Part shown: piece after piece, positions 1 to 7,938 of the stretch
Layout of the letters: every line of letters begins with the position of its first letter
Numbering within the stretch: position 1 is the stretch's first letter
DNA from: Bog-473 sp963824195
GTDB taxonomy: Bacteria; Actinomycetota; Acidimicrobiia; Acidimicrobiales; RAAP-2
Assembly: GCA_963824195.1 (NCBI GenBank)
Contig: CAWGOJ010000025.1
Span: forward strand, 89,767 to 153,766
DNA length: 64,000 nt
Direction of reading: 5' to 3'
Program-made: the position numbers and the translations under genes
The notes under the pieces: generated by a model
What the model was told of the DNA's origin: nothing
Databases searched by the model: none
The model's input: the letters and a program-made list of their open reading frames with translations, nothing else

Positions 1-348
1 CTCGGCGATCATGCGCGTCTTGTCCATCCGCTTCGTGAGCAGCGCCTGGCCGACGACGTTGTTGAGCTTGTGCGAGCCCGTGTGGGCCAGGTCCTCCCGC
101 TTCAGCAGGACCCGCACTCCGAGCCGCTCCGACAGGCGCGTGCACTCGGTGACGGGGGTCGGCCGGCCGCCGTAGTGGCGCAGCAGCCCGTCGAGCTCGG
201 AACGGAAGGCCGGGTCCGCCCAGGCGTCGTCGAAGCACTTCTCCAGCTCGAGGCAGGCGGGCATCAGCGACTCGGGGACGAAGCGGCCCCCGAACTCGCC
301 GAACCGGCCATCAGGGCCCGGCCGGGCCATCAGGCTGTCGCCGCTCAT
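1..348 (-). CDS. trpB: Tryptophan synthase beta chain, N-terminal part (cut by window edge)
   Basis: Only the first 116 codons lie in the window. The product would join indole, passed from the alpha subunit, to L-serine to give tryptophan, using PLP in the cytoplasm. The N-terminus has the family's GRFGEFGGRFVPESL block, then LLKREDLAHTGSHKLNN, in which Lys94 is the expected PLP-binding lysine. The ATG start overlaps the trpF stop as ATGA, so translation is probably coupled. It is the third gene of a leftward trpC-trpF-trpB run, and trpA would be expected beyond the edge. No defect is seen in the visible part. Confidence 0.95.
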   Translation of the reverse strand, partial: MSGDSLMARPGPDGRFGEFGGRFVPESLMPACLELEKCFDDAWADPAFRSELDGLLRHYGGRPTPVTECTRLSERLGVRVLLKREDLAHTGSHKLNNVVGQALLTKRMDKTRMIAE

Positions 349-1028
349 CCGTCCCTCCAGTCGTAGGGCTCTTCGGCCGCGGGGTCGAGAAGTGGATCGC
401 GCGTCGTCGCCTCGGCCTCGGCTTGCCGTGCGTTGACGATGAAGGCGCGCACGAGCAAGGGGTCCTTGCGCCCGGGCGCGGACTCGACGCCGGTGGACAC
501 GTCGACCCCGGCGGGCCGCAGGTTCGCCACCGCCTGGGCGACATTGCCGGGGGTCAGGCCCCCGGAGACGATGAGGCGGTGGGGGTCGGCCACCCCCTCG
601 GCCAGCCTCCAGTCGAAGACCTGACCCGACCCCGGATTGTCACCGTCGACGAGGAGGTACTCGGCGCCGAACTCCTCGAAGCGGGCGATGGCGCGCTCCC
701 CCGCCCGGAAGGCCTTGATCACCGTGGGCACGCGGGCACGCACCCACTGGGTCGCCTCAGCCGTCTCCTGGCCGTGCAGCTGCGCCGCGCCGAGCCCCGC
801 CAGGCGCACGGCCTCGACGACGCGCTGGGGGGCCTCGTTGCGGAAGACGCCGACGGTCAGCACGTGCTCGGGCAGCCGCTTCGCGATGTCGCCGGCGAGC
901 TGCACGGAGACCTGCCGCGGCGAGGGCGCGAAGATGAACCCCACCGCCGAGGCCCCGAGGCTGACCGCCAGCAGGGCGTCGGCTTCCGATGTGACGCCGC
1001 AGATCTTGACGAACAAGCCCTCGCTCAT
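345..1028 (-). CDS. trpF: Phosphoribosylanthranilate isomerase
   Basis: Catalyses the Amadori rearrangement of N-(5-phosphoribosyl)anthranilate to CdRP, step three of tryptophan synthesis. The 227-residue protein starts with the typical FVKICGVTS strand, with Cys10 as the general base. The general acid is expected at the Asp in LLVDGDNPGSGQ near residue 125. Phosphate-binding loops are visible as LIVSGGLTPGNV and GVDVSTGVESAPGRKD. Length and motifs fit a monofunctional TrpF, not a TrpCF fusion. It overlaps trpC upstream and trpB downstream by 4 bp each (ATGA), so the three genes form one coupled operon. Confidence 0.96.
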   Translation of the reverse strand: MSEGLFVKICGVTSEADALLAVSLGASAVGFIFAPSPRQVSVQLAGDIAKRLPEHVLTVGVFRNEAPQRVVEAVRLAGLGAAQLHGQETAEATQWVRARVPTVIKAFRAGERAIARFEEFGAEYLLVDGDNPGSGQVFDWRLAEGVADPHRLIVSGGLTPGNVAQAVANLRPAGVDVSTGVESAPGRKDPLLVRAFIVNARQAEAEATTRDPLLDPAAEEPYDWRDG

Positions 1029-1813
1029 CGTGTCCCAACGGGATACCCGACCAGCTCCCGCAGCTGTGCCACACGGTCACCGGCCCGGACCAGCGTCTCA
1101 CCGACAAGGATGGCGTCGTACCCGGCCTCGGCCAGTCGGCGGGCGTCGGCGGCGTCCCTGATGCCCGACTCGGCCACGGCGGTCACGCCGGGCGGGATGC
1201 GCCCCGCCAGGGCGCAGGCGCGCTCGTGATCGACCCTGAAGGTCCGCAGGTCGCGCTGGTTGACGCCGACCAGCTGGGAGCCGGCGTGCAGGGCCCGGTC
1301 GAGCTCCTCCTCGTCGTGCACCTCGACGAGGGCCGCCAGACCGAGCTGGTCGGCCAGGGCCGCGCACCCGCGCAGCTCACCGTCGTCGAGCGCGGCAACG
1401 ATCAGGAGCACCGCGTCAGCGCCCATGAGCCGGGCGTCGGCGACGTCCGCCTCCTGCACGGTGAAGTCCTTGCGCAGGACGGGCAGGCCCGAGGCCTGGC
1501 GCGCCGACGCCAGGTCCCCGGCCGACCCACCGAAGAAGTCGGCGTCGGTCAGCACGGACAGGCAGGCCGCGCCCCCGGCGACGTATTGCTTGGCCACCAG
1601 GTCGGGTTGGAGACCGGGGTCGAGATCACCCTTGGACGGGGAACGCCGCTTGATCTCGGCGATGCACGAGAGCCCCCCACCCTTCAACACGCCGGTGAAG
1701 TCGCGTGGCGATGGCGTGGCCGCCGCCCGTTCGACCAGCTCACCGAGCGGGCGGCCGTCGCCCGCGGCGCGGGCGCGGTGCCACGAGAGGATGTCCGCCA
1801 GGTACGAGGGCAT
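1025..1813 (-). CDS. trpC: Indole-3-glycerol-phosphate synthase
   Basis: Closes CdRP to indole-3-glycerol phosphate, the step between TrpF and tryptophan synthase. The 262-residue TIM barrel carries the family signatures IAEIKRRSPSKGDL (catalytic Glu and Lys), LPVLRKDFTV (catalytic Lys), LVGVNQRDLRTF and VAESGI. It is the first trp gene in the window on this strand. The 76-bp gap upstream, to the end of the transporter gene on the same strand, would have to hold any promoter. No leader peptide with Trp codons is obvious there. The stop overlaps the trpF start as ATGA. Confidence 0.96.
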   Translation of the reverse strand: MPSYLADILSWHRARAAGDGRPLGELVERAAATPSPRDFTGVLKGGGLSCIAEIKRRSPSKGDLDPGLQPDLVAKQYVAGGAACLSVLTDADFFGGSAGDLASARQASGLPVLRKDFTVQEADVADARLMGADAVLLIVAALDDGELRGCAALADQLGLAALVEVHDEEELDRALHAGSQLVGVNQRDLRTFRVDHERACALAGRIPPGVTAVAESGIRDAADARRLAEAGYDAILVGETLVRAGDRVAQLRELVGYPVGTR

Positions 1814-1889
1814 GACGCCTCAGCGTAGCGGCGCGCCCTTTCGCCGCCGACCCACTCTCCTGCTCAGGGCCGGTTCCCGAGCGCCGCGC

Positions 1890-3965
1890 TCAGTCCACTC
1901 CGGCCCCGGCGGTCGCCGCAGCCGGAGTGTGCGCCATGGCGTCGGCCACCATGCGCTCGTCGTCGGCCAGGAGGGCGTGAGCGAGCTCCTTCACCATCTC
2001 GATGATCTCGGGGTACTCCTCGGGGTTCCACCCCTCGAGCAGCTCGGTGAGGCCGTTGCGCCGGGCCTCGGTCAGCTTCTCGAGCGCGGTCGAGCCTGCC
2101 GTCGTGAGGTGGAGGTCGCACTGGGCGCCCTGGCGCCGCTCCTCGATCATGCCGGCGGACACCAGCCCGTCGACGCCTGGCTGGATCACCTCCGGGTCCA
2201 CCTTCAGGCGCTCCGCGACCTCGGTTACGTTGGCCGCCGGCTGGTCGGCCAGCCGGTAGAGCAGCCAGCACGACCGGGGCGGCAGGTCGATGCCCGCCCG
2301 TTGCGCCAGCGTCCGGTACAGCTCCGTCCGGTTCTCCCGGGCCGACACCCGCTCCAGCGCCAGCTGGATCTCCTGGAGCGACGAGCGGTGCTGCGGCGCC
2401 CCCTGCACCTCGGCGAGATCCACGGTCTGCACCGTCTTGCGCAGCTCCACCTCGGGCAGCAGGAAGCTCAGCAGGAAGGCGACGAAGGAGATCGGCACCG
2501 CGATCAGGAACACCGTCTGCACTGAATGCGTGACCGCGTCGATGTACTTGGTGTAGAAGAGCAGGCCCAACGCGGTCGACTTGAGCTTGGCGAGGAGCGC
2601 CGGATTGAGCGTCTGCGGGTTGAAGTTCTTGAGCAAGGCGGCCGGGGCCTTCGCCAGCGTCGCTGCCAGCGCGCGGGTGAAGACGATCGTGTAGATGGCC
2701 CCGAAGACGGCCGCGCCGAAGGACCCCCCGATCATCCGGAAGAAAGTGGCGCTGCTCGTGGCCACGCCGAGGTCCTCGTAGGAGACCGCGTTCTGCACCG
2801 CGACGACCAGGACCTGCATGATCAGGCCCAGGCCCACGCCGAAGACGAACATGTAGCCGGCCAGCACCCAGGCATTCGTCGACGCGTCAATGAGCGACAG
2901 CAGGTACGCGCCCACCGTCATCAACGCGGTGCCGAGGATGGGGAAAATCTTGTAGCGGCCCCAGCGGGTCACGAGCCGGCCCGAGATGACGGATGCGCCG
3001 AGCATCCCGAGCATGAGCGGCAGGAGTCGCAGGCCCGACGCCGTCGGGCTGACGCCTTTCACGTTCTGCAGGAACAGGGGGAGGAACGTGAGCGCTCCGA
3101 ACATGGCAAACCCCATGACGAAGCCGATGGAGCTGGCCGCGCTGAAGACCCGGATCCCGAAGAGCTTCAGCGGTATCACGGGCTCGGCCGCCCCGCGCTC
3201 CGCGAAGACGAAGGCCACCGCGAGGACGACGCCGACGATGGCGCAGGCGATGCTCGGGAGAGACGCCCACGCCCATGAGATCCCGCCCAGGCTGGCAAAG
3301 AGTATGAGCGACGTCGCCGAGCCGGCGAGCAGCAGCGTCCCGGCATAGTCGATGGCATGCCGGACCCGGCGCAGGTGACCGGGGAGCACCGCGCCGGTCA
3401 CGAACAGGGCCAAGATCCCGAGCGGCAGGTTGATGTAGAAGACCCAGCGCCAGGTCAGGTAGGTCACGCACAGTCCGCCGATCAGCGGCCCGATCACCGT
3501 GGCCACGGCGAACATGGCGCCGAAGAGCCCCATGTAACGGCCGCGGTCGCGGGGCGACACGACGTCGCCGATGATCGTCTGCGCGCCGACCATCAGCCCG
3601 CCGCCGCCCAGGCCCTGCAAGGCCCGGAAGGCGATCAGCTCGGTCATGGTGTGGCTGAACCCCGACAGCGCGGACCCGATGACGAAGATCACGATCGCCG
3701 CCTGGAAGAAGGCTTTGCGCCCGTACTGGTCGCCCAGCTTCCCCCACAGCGGTGTCGACACCGTCGAAGCCAGCAGGTAGGCGGTGACCACCCAGGCCAG
3801 GTGCGAGCCCCCGTGCAGGTCTCCCACGATGGTGGGCAGCGCGGTCGAGACGATCGTCTGGTCGAGGGCGGCCAGCAGCATCCCCAACAGCAGGGCACCG
3901 AGGATCAGCCAGAGCCGACGCTTGGTGATGTTCTCGCCGATGGGGGGTGCTGCGACGGCGCTCAC
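1890..3965 (-). CDS. DHA2-type MFS drug exporter with a C-terminal MarR-like winged-helix domain
   Basis: A proton-driven exporter of the EmrB/QacA (14-helix) class, expected in the inner membrane. Residues about 20-520 hold the transmembrane helices, with motif A as GKLGDQYGRK and an early LDQTIVSTALPTI segment. After the last helix the chain continues about 160 residues into a soluble domain. This has a winged-helix pattern: a hydrophobic LYRTLAQRAGIDLPPRSCWLLYRLAD helix region, VTEVAERLKVDPEVI as recognition helix, and a wing near GAQCDLHLTTAG. The chosen GTG has GGAGG a few bases upstream; an upstream ATG would add 41 low-complexity residues. The fused domain could be a ligand sensor, a membrane-tethered regulator or a structural add-on. 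DNA binding is inferred. Confidence 0.88.
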   Translation of the reverse strand: MSAVAAPPIGENITKRRLWLILGALLLGMLLAALDQTIVSTALPTIVGDLHGGSHLAWVVTAYLLASTVSTPLWGKLGDQYGRKAFFQAAIVIFVIGSALSGFSHTMTELIAFRALQGLGGGGLMVGAQTIIGDVVSPRDRGRYMGLFGAMFAVATVIGPLIGGLCVTYLTWRWVFYINLPLGILALFVTGAVLPGHLRRVRHAIDYAGTLLLAGSATSLILFASLGGISWAWASLPSIACAIVGVVLAVAFVFAERGAAEPVIPLKLFGIRVFSAASSIGFVMGFAMFGALTFLPLFLQNVKGVSPTASGLRLLPLMLGMLGASVISGRLVTRWGRYKIFPILGTALMTVGAYLLSLIDASTNAWVLAGYMFVFGVGLGLIMQVLVVAVQNAVSYEDLGVATSSATFFRMIGGSFGAAVFGAIYTIVFTRALAATLAKAPAALLKNFNPQTLNPALLAKLKSTALGLLFYTKYIDAVTHSVQTVFLIAVPISFVAFLLSFLLPEVELRKTVQTVDLAEVQGAPQHRSSLQEIQLALERVSARENRTELYRTLAQRAGIDLPPRSCWLLYRLADQPAANVTEVAERLKVDPEVIQPGVDGLVSAGMIEERRQGAQCDLHLTTAGSTALEKLTEARRNGLTELLEGWNPEEYPEIIEMVKELAHALLADDERMVADAMAHTPAAATAGAGVD

Positions 3966-3998
3966 ACCCACCTCCCCCACCTCGGCCACGATCGGCTC

Positions 3999-4027
3999 AG
4001 AGTAGGAACGTCCTGCTCCAAATGCAA
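3999..4027 (-). promoter_or_regulatory. Putative promoter with palindromic operator upstream of the MFS-MarR gene
   Basis: Read leftward, TTGCAT (4022-4027) and TACTCT (3999-4004) are separated by exactly 17 bp, a plausible sigma-70-type promoter with a weak -35. A near-perfect palindrome, GAGTAGGA-acg-TCCTGCTC (4000-4018, 7 of 8 arm positions paired), covers the -10 and most of the spacer, the usual place for a repressor operator. Transcription would start about 25-30 bp before the GTG. The 219-bp gap to the divergent flavin oxidoreductase gene holds no other clear signal. Confidence 0.45.
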
Positions 4028-4184
4028 CCACGGCGGTCCGCCGCCCCCTGCCGCCGGGCCGCTGACGGCGGGTGCAGCCTGACCGCATCCGGACCCGTCG
4101 CCACCCGCGCTACGGTCCCCGCGGCGGATGCCGCCCGTCGCTCGGCGGCGAGCACGAAGTCAGACGGAGGAAGGTCAAGAGCCC

Positions 4185-5171
4185 ATGCGAACTCGCCTCA
4201 CCGAGCTGCTCGGGATCGAGCACCCCGTCATGCTGGCCGGCATGGGGGGTGTGTCCTACTCCGCGCTGGCGGCCGCCGTCTCGGCCGCCGGTGGCTTCGG
4301 GTGCCTCGGCGCGTCCACCATGGGCGACGAGAAGATGGCGGAGGAGATCGCCGCCGTGCGGCGGGCCACCGACAAGCCCTTCGGGGTCGATCTCCTCACG
4401 GCCATGCCCGGCGGCATGACCGAGCAGGTCACGATGATCATCGAGGGCGGCGCCTCGGCCTTCGTGGCCGGGCTGGGCGTCCCGACCGAAGTGGTCGACC
4501 TCTGCCATCGCCACGACGTGATCGTCGTCAGCATGTGCGGGAAGGTCGAGCACGCGGTGCGCGCCGTCGAGGCCGGCTGTGACCTCGTTGTGGCGCAGGG
4601 CACCGAGGCCGGAGGCCACACGGGCCAGGTGGCGTCCCTGCCGCTCGTGCCCCAGATCGTCGATGCGGTCGGCCAGACGGTGCCGGTGGTGGCCGCCGGC
4701 GGCATCTTCGACGGCCGCGGCCTGGCCGCCGCGCTGGCGCTCGGCGCCGACGGCATCTGGGTGGGCACCCGCTTCATCGCGACGCCCGAGGCGCGCGGCG
4801 TGCTCGGCTACAAGGAGAAGCTGCTGGCCAGTCGGGAGGATCAGACCACCGTGAGCCGCGCCTACTCGGGCAAGACGATGCGCGTCGTGCGGAACGAGTA
4901 CACCGACTACTACGACGCGCACCCCGAAGAGGTGAAGAAATTCCCCGAGCAGCTGGGTGTCGCCTACGGGAACGGGACGATGCACCTCGGGGGCGACTCC
5001 TTCACCGATGGCGTCGACGTCGACAAGGAGTGCTACCCCGCCGGCCAGGGCGTCGGCGCGATATCCGAGCTCGTGCCGGCCGGCGACCTCGTCCGCCGTT
5101 TCGTTGCCGAGGCCGAGGAGGTCCTCGACCGCCTGTCCGGCCTGGGCCACACGAGCGGGCGCGGCGGCTGA
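4185..5171 (+). CDS. Nitronate monooxygenase / 2-nitropropane dioxygenase family flavoprotein
   Basis: An FMN-dependent TIM-barrel enzyme of the NMO/FabK-like superfamily. Members oxidise alkyl nitronates or reduce enoyl groups, and the substrate here is unknown. The 328-residue protein begins with RLTELLGIEHPVMLAGMGGV, carries AQGTEAGGHTG with the conserved His, and has the FMN-phosphate loop VVAAGGIFDGRG...GADGIWVGTRF. The start was placed at the ATG with GGAGGAAGG about 10 bp upstream; an in-frame ATG 57 bp earlier gives an arginine-rich unconserved extension. It is divergent from the MFS gene and 36 bp before an SDR gene, likely co-transcribed. The end of the barrel contains an unusual acidic, Tyr-rich stretch (NEYTDYYDAHPEE). 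Confidence 0.85.
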   Translation: MRTRLTELLGIEHPVMLAGMGGVSYSALAAAVSAAGGFGCLGASTMGDEKMAEEIAAVRRATDKPFGVDLLTAMPGGMTEQVTMIIEGGASAFVAGLGVPTEVVDLCHRHDVIVVSMCGKVEHAVRAVEAGCDLVVAQGTEAGGHTGQVASLPLVPQIVDAVGQTVPVVAAGGIFDGRGLAAALALGADGIWVGTRFIATPEARGVLGYKEKLLASREDQTTVSRAYSGKTMRVVRNEYTDYYDAHPEEVKKFPEQLGVAYGNGTMHLGGDSFTDGVDVDKECYPAGQGVGAISELVPAGDLVRRFVAEAEEVLDRLSGLGHTSGRGG

Positions 5172-5207
5172 CGGCCGGCACGACCTGGGGTCTGCGGGAG
5201 CACCGCG

Positions 5208-6023
5208 ATGGGACCGTCCCCGCAGGCCCCGGTGGCGATCGTGACCGGTGCGAACCACGGCATCGGGGCGGCGACGGCCAAGGCGCTGGCGGCGCGGGGT
5301 ACGGCGGTCCTCTGCGCCTACTTCCGGAACGACCGGCTGGGAGGCCTCGACGACCCCTCACTCCCCGCCGCCTACCGGGCGACCCGGATGGCCAGGGCCG
5401 ATTTCGTAGTCGAGTCGATCCGGGCGTCAGGTGGCCGGGCCGCCGCCATGGAAGCGGACCTGTCCGACGCGGCCATGGTCACCGCCGTCTTCGATGCCGC
5501 CGAGAACGAACTCGGGCCGGTGCAGATCCTGGTCAACAACGCGTCGGGGTGGGTCGCGGACACCTTCGTACCCGCGGCGACCGACCGCTTTGGGCGCGCC
5601 CAGGCACCCCTCACCCCTCGCACCCTCGACCAGGTCCTCGCGATCGATGCCCGGGCGGCCGCATTGCTGATCGCCGAGTTCGCCCGCCGGCACGTGGCCC
5701 GGGGCGGTCAGTGGGGCCGCATCGTCGGACTCACGTCGGGTGGGCCCGACGGCTTCCCCGAGGAGGTCTCCTACGGCGCGGCCAAGGCGGCCCAGGTCAG
5801 CTTCACGCTCAGCGCGGCCGCGGAGCTCGCGCGCTACGGCGTCACCGCCAACGTCGTCCACCCCCCGATCACCGACACGGGCTGGGTCAACCCGAGAACG
5901 GCCGCGACCGCACGGTCCGCAGGAAGCCGCGTGGCCACGCCGAGCCAGGTGGCCGAGGTGATCGCCTACCTGGCGTCCGACGCGTCGGCGCTCGTCACCG
6001 GGAACGTCATTCGCCTCCGCTGA
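5208..6023 (+). CDS. Short-chain dehydrogenase/reductase
   Basis: A 271-residue classical SDR, an NAD(P)-dependent oxidoreductase of unknown substrate. The nucleotide-binding TGANHGIG motif lies at residues about 13-20, followed by LVNNASG, a Ser in the VGLTSGG strand and the catalytic YGAAK. An insertion between the NNASG strand and the catalytic Ser (around DRFGRAQAPLTPRTLDQ) is longer than in most SDRs and resembles 3-oxoacyl-ACP-reductase-like SDRs. ATG start with GGAG 8 bp upstream. It follows the flavin oxidoreductase by 36 bp, so the two may act on the same substrate class. It converges on the thioesterase gene. Confidence 0.85.
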   Translation: MGPSPQAPVAIVTGANHGIGAATAKALAARGTAVLCAYFRNDRLGGLDDPSLPAAYRATRMARADFVVESIRASGGRAAAMEADLSDAAMVTAVFDAAENELGPVQILVNNASGWVADTFVPAATDRFGRAQAPLTPRTLDQVLAIDARAAALLIAEFARRHVARGGQWGRIVGLTSGGPDGFPEEVSYGAAKAAQVSFTLSAAAELARYGVTANVVHPPITDTGWVNPRTAATARSAGSRVATPSQVAEVIAYLASDASALVTGNVIRLR

Positions 6024-6032
6024 CCGGCGCGG

Positions 6033-6479
6033 TCACGCGATGCGGTAGGTCTGGATCCCGTGCGCGAGAACCCTGCCCGACTCGTCGGACGCCGTGATCT
6101 CGGTGAAGACCAGCTCGCGGGCCCGGCGGACCGTCCGCGCTCCGCACAAGAGGTCGCCCCCTGCACTCGCCGCGACGTACTGCAGCGCCATGGAGACGGT
6201 CGAGGACCGCGTCCCACGCTCGAAGTCGTGGTTCGACCAGGCGGCCAGCGCGCCGGTGGTGTCGATCACGGCCCCGATGACACCGCCGTGATAGGTGGAC
6301 CCGTCGTTGCTGAGCTCGACCCGGAACGGCAGGCGGGTCGCCACGTCATCAGGCTCGTAGCGCTGGACCTGCAGGCCGAGCCAGGCCAGGAACGGCGTCT
6401 GGACGAGGAGCCCGGGTATGGCGGCCCGCCGTCGCAGCTGTTGCTCCGCGGTGAGGCGTGCGGAGTCCGCGGTGCTCAC
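6033..6479 (-). CDS. PaaI-type hotdog thioesterase
   Basis: A 148-residue single hotdog domain, expected to hydrolyse acyl-CoA or aryl-CoA thioesters as an oligomer. The core helix carries YHGGVIGAVIDTTGALAAW, matching the family's HGG...D pattern, followed by strands SMALQYVAASAGGDLLCGART and ELVFTEITASDESGRVLAHG. It begins at a GTG that overlaps the msrA stop as GTGA, so the two genes are translationally coupled. The substrate cannot be read from sequence. No defects seen. Confidence 0.8.
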   Translation of the reverse strand: MSTADSARLTAEQQLRRRAAIPGLLVQTPFLAWLGLQVQRYEPDDVATRLPFRVELSNDGSTYHGGVIGAVIDTTGALAAWSNHDFERGTRSSTVSMALQYVAASAGGDLLCGARTVRRARELVFTEITASDESGRVLAHGIQTYRIA

Positions 6480-7132
6480 CCGGCCTCCTCCAGGCCGACG
6501 GGACACGCGACGCCGGTCCCGCCGAGGCCGCAGTAGCCGCCGGGGTTGGCCGCGAGGTACTGCTGGTGGTAGGCCTCGGCGTAGTAGAAGTCCCCGGCCG
6601 GGGCGATCTCGGTGGTGATGGGGCGGCGTCCGGCCTTGCGCAGCGCCTCTCCGAACCGCTCGGCCACCGCCTGGGCCGTGGCGGCCTGCTCGGGCGACGT
6701 GGTGTAGATGGCGGAGCGGTACTGCGTGCCCACATCGTTCCCCTGTCGCATCCGCTGCGTCGGGTCGTGGCCCTCGAAGAACGCCACGACGAGCTGCTCG
6801 TAGCTGATCACGGAGGGGTCGAAGACGACGAGGACGACCTCGGCGTGCCCGGTCCGGCCGCGACAGACCTCGTGGTAGCTGGGATTGGGGGTGAGCCCGC
6901 CCGCATAGCCCGCGGCGGTCGTGTGGACGCCGCGCAGCGTCCAGAACGTCCGCTCGGCGCCCCAGAAGCACCCCATCCCGAAGGCCGCCCGTTCGAGCCC
7001 CTCGGGAAAGGGAGGGGCGAGCTTCGTGCCGAGCACCAGGTGGAGCGCCGTGACAGGCATGGCCTCGGCCCGTCCGGGCAGGGCACGCTCAGGCGTGACC
7101 ATCTGCCTCCTGCGTGAGGTGAACAGCGCCAT
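6476..7132 (-). CDS. msrA: Peptide methionine-S-sulfoxide reductase
   Basis: Repairs oxidised methionine (S-epimer) in proteins in the cytoplasm. The 218-residue protein has the catalytic motif GMGCFWG with Cys55, then GGYCGLGGTGVAC with Cys201 and Cys210 as resolving cysteines recycled by thioredoxin. The N-terminal VTPERALPGR leader is typical of long MsrA forms. The ATG has AAGGAG just upstream; an upstream in-frame ATG adds 14 unconserved residues. Divergent from padR across a strikingly AT-rich region, and coupled to the downstream thioesterase. msrB is not in the window. Confidence 0.95.
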   Translation of the reverse strand: MALFTSRRRQMVTPERALPGRAEAMPVTALHLVLGTKLAPPFPEGLERAAFGMGCFWGAERTFWTLRGVHTTAAGYAGGLTPNPSYHEVCRGRTGHAEVVLVVFDPSVISYEQLVVAFFEGHDPTQRMRQGNDVGTQYRSAIYTTSPEQAATAQAVAERFGEALRKAGRRPITTEIAPAGDFYYAEAYHQQYLAANPGGYCGLGGTGVACPVGLEEAG

Positions 7133-7223
7133 GGCGCTCCTTCCAGGCGCATCGGCTGACCCGTGCCCCCACACTCAGTATGGGCAACCGGTGGGAGTCC
7201 TGGTGCATCTGGGAGCCAGATTC

Positions 7224-7275
7224 GATATTTTTTCGACTGACATGAAATATTCTGATATATCATTAGTGTTACACT
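7224..7275. promoter_or_regulatory. AT-rich divergent regulatory region between msrA and padR
   Basis: About 50 bp here are mostly A/T in an otherwise very GC-rich region, lying between divergent msrA and padR. They contain a perfect 10-bp palindrome, TGATATATCA (7253-7262), and further ATAT and AATATT runs. Inverted TATA-like repeats are what metal-responsive PadR proteins of the YqjI type bind at their own promoters, so autoregulation is a reasonable inference. No unambiguous -35/-10 pair could be assigned. Confidence 0.5.
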
Positions 7276-7333
7276 GAAGGACAGAAACCAGAGCGCCCCT
7301 GACGCAGCGGCGAATGAAACGAGGAGTCATCAC

Positions 7334-7891
7334 ATGGCACACCAACACGAACACGACCGGGCACACGACCACGATCACGAACACCACCGGTTCGCCGGCC
7401 GGGGCATGCGCGGCCCCCGCGGCCGCTGGGGCGGCGAGCGAGGCGGTTGGGGCGGTGGCAGGAGGATGCCCCGCGGGGCTATCCGGACGGCGATCCTGGT
7501 CGCCCTCCGCGACGAACCGGCTCACGGGTACGAGGTCATGCGCCGGCTCGAGGAGCTGAGCGGCGGTCTGTGGCGCCCGAGCCCCGGGTCCGTCTACCCG
7601 CACCTGCAGATGCTCGAGGACGAGGGCCTGGTGCAGTCGTCCGACGTCGAGGGCAGCCGCACCTACGCGCTCACCGACGCCGGACGGGCAGAGGCCGAGA
7701 AGGCCGCTCTGCCCTGGCAGGCGGACGGCGAGACCGACGACGAGGTCAGAACGCTACGCCTCGGCATGGGCCAGCTCATGAGCGCCGCCAAGCAACTGGC
7801 GGGTGACGGCGAGAAGTCGCAGGTCGAGCGCGGCATCGCGGTGATCCAGAAGGCACGCAAGGAGCTGTACCAGATCCTCGCCGAGGACTGA
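7334..7891 (+). CDS. PadR-family regulator with histidine-rich N-terminal extension (YqjI-like)
   Basis: A 185-residue DNA-binding regulator. The first 18 residues contain eight histidines interspersed with Asp and Glu (H3, 5, 7, 11, 13, 15, 17, 18), a likely metal-binding tail. A Gly/Arg-rich linker follows, then the PadR winged helix: RTAILVALRDEPAHGYEVM, PSPGSVYPHLQMLEDEGLV and SRTYALTDAGR. A C-terminal helical arm would dimerise. This order matches E. coli YqjI, a nickel/iron-responsive repressor. GAGGAG sits 7 bp before the ATG. It precedes an ABC exporter gene pair by 47 bp and probably controls it and itself, the usual PadR arrangement. Metal specificity is not shown by the sequence. 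Confidence 0.9.
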   Translation: MAHQHEHDRAHDHDHEHHRFAGRGMRGPRGRWGGERGGWGGGRRMPRGAIRTAILVALRDEPAHGYEVMRRLEELSGGLWRPSPGSVYPHLQMLEDEGLVQSSDVEGSRTYALTDAGRAEAEKAALPWQADGETDDEVRTLRLGMGQLMSAAKQLAGDGEKSQVERGIAVIQKARKELYQILAED

Positions 7892-7938
7892 GCCTGACTG
7901 ACGATCCGTCAACCGGCCGGTACTGTGCACAAGGAGCC

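Noticed and set aside
423..1229. Long plus-strand frames opposite the trp genes and opposite many other genes
   Set aside because: They are antisense shadows of GC-rich genes with Arg/Gly/Ala-rich translations and no motifs.
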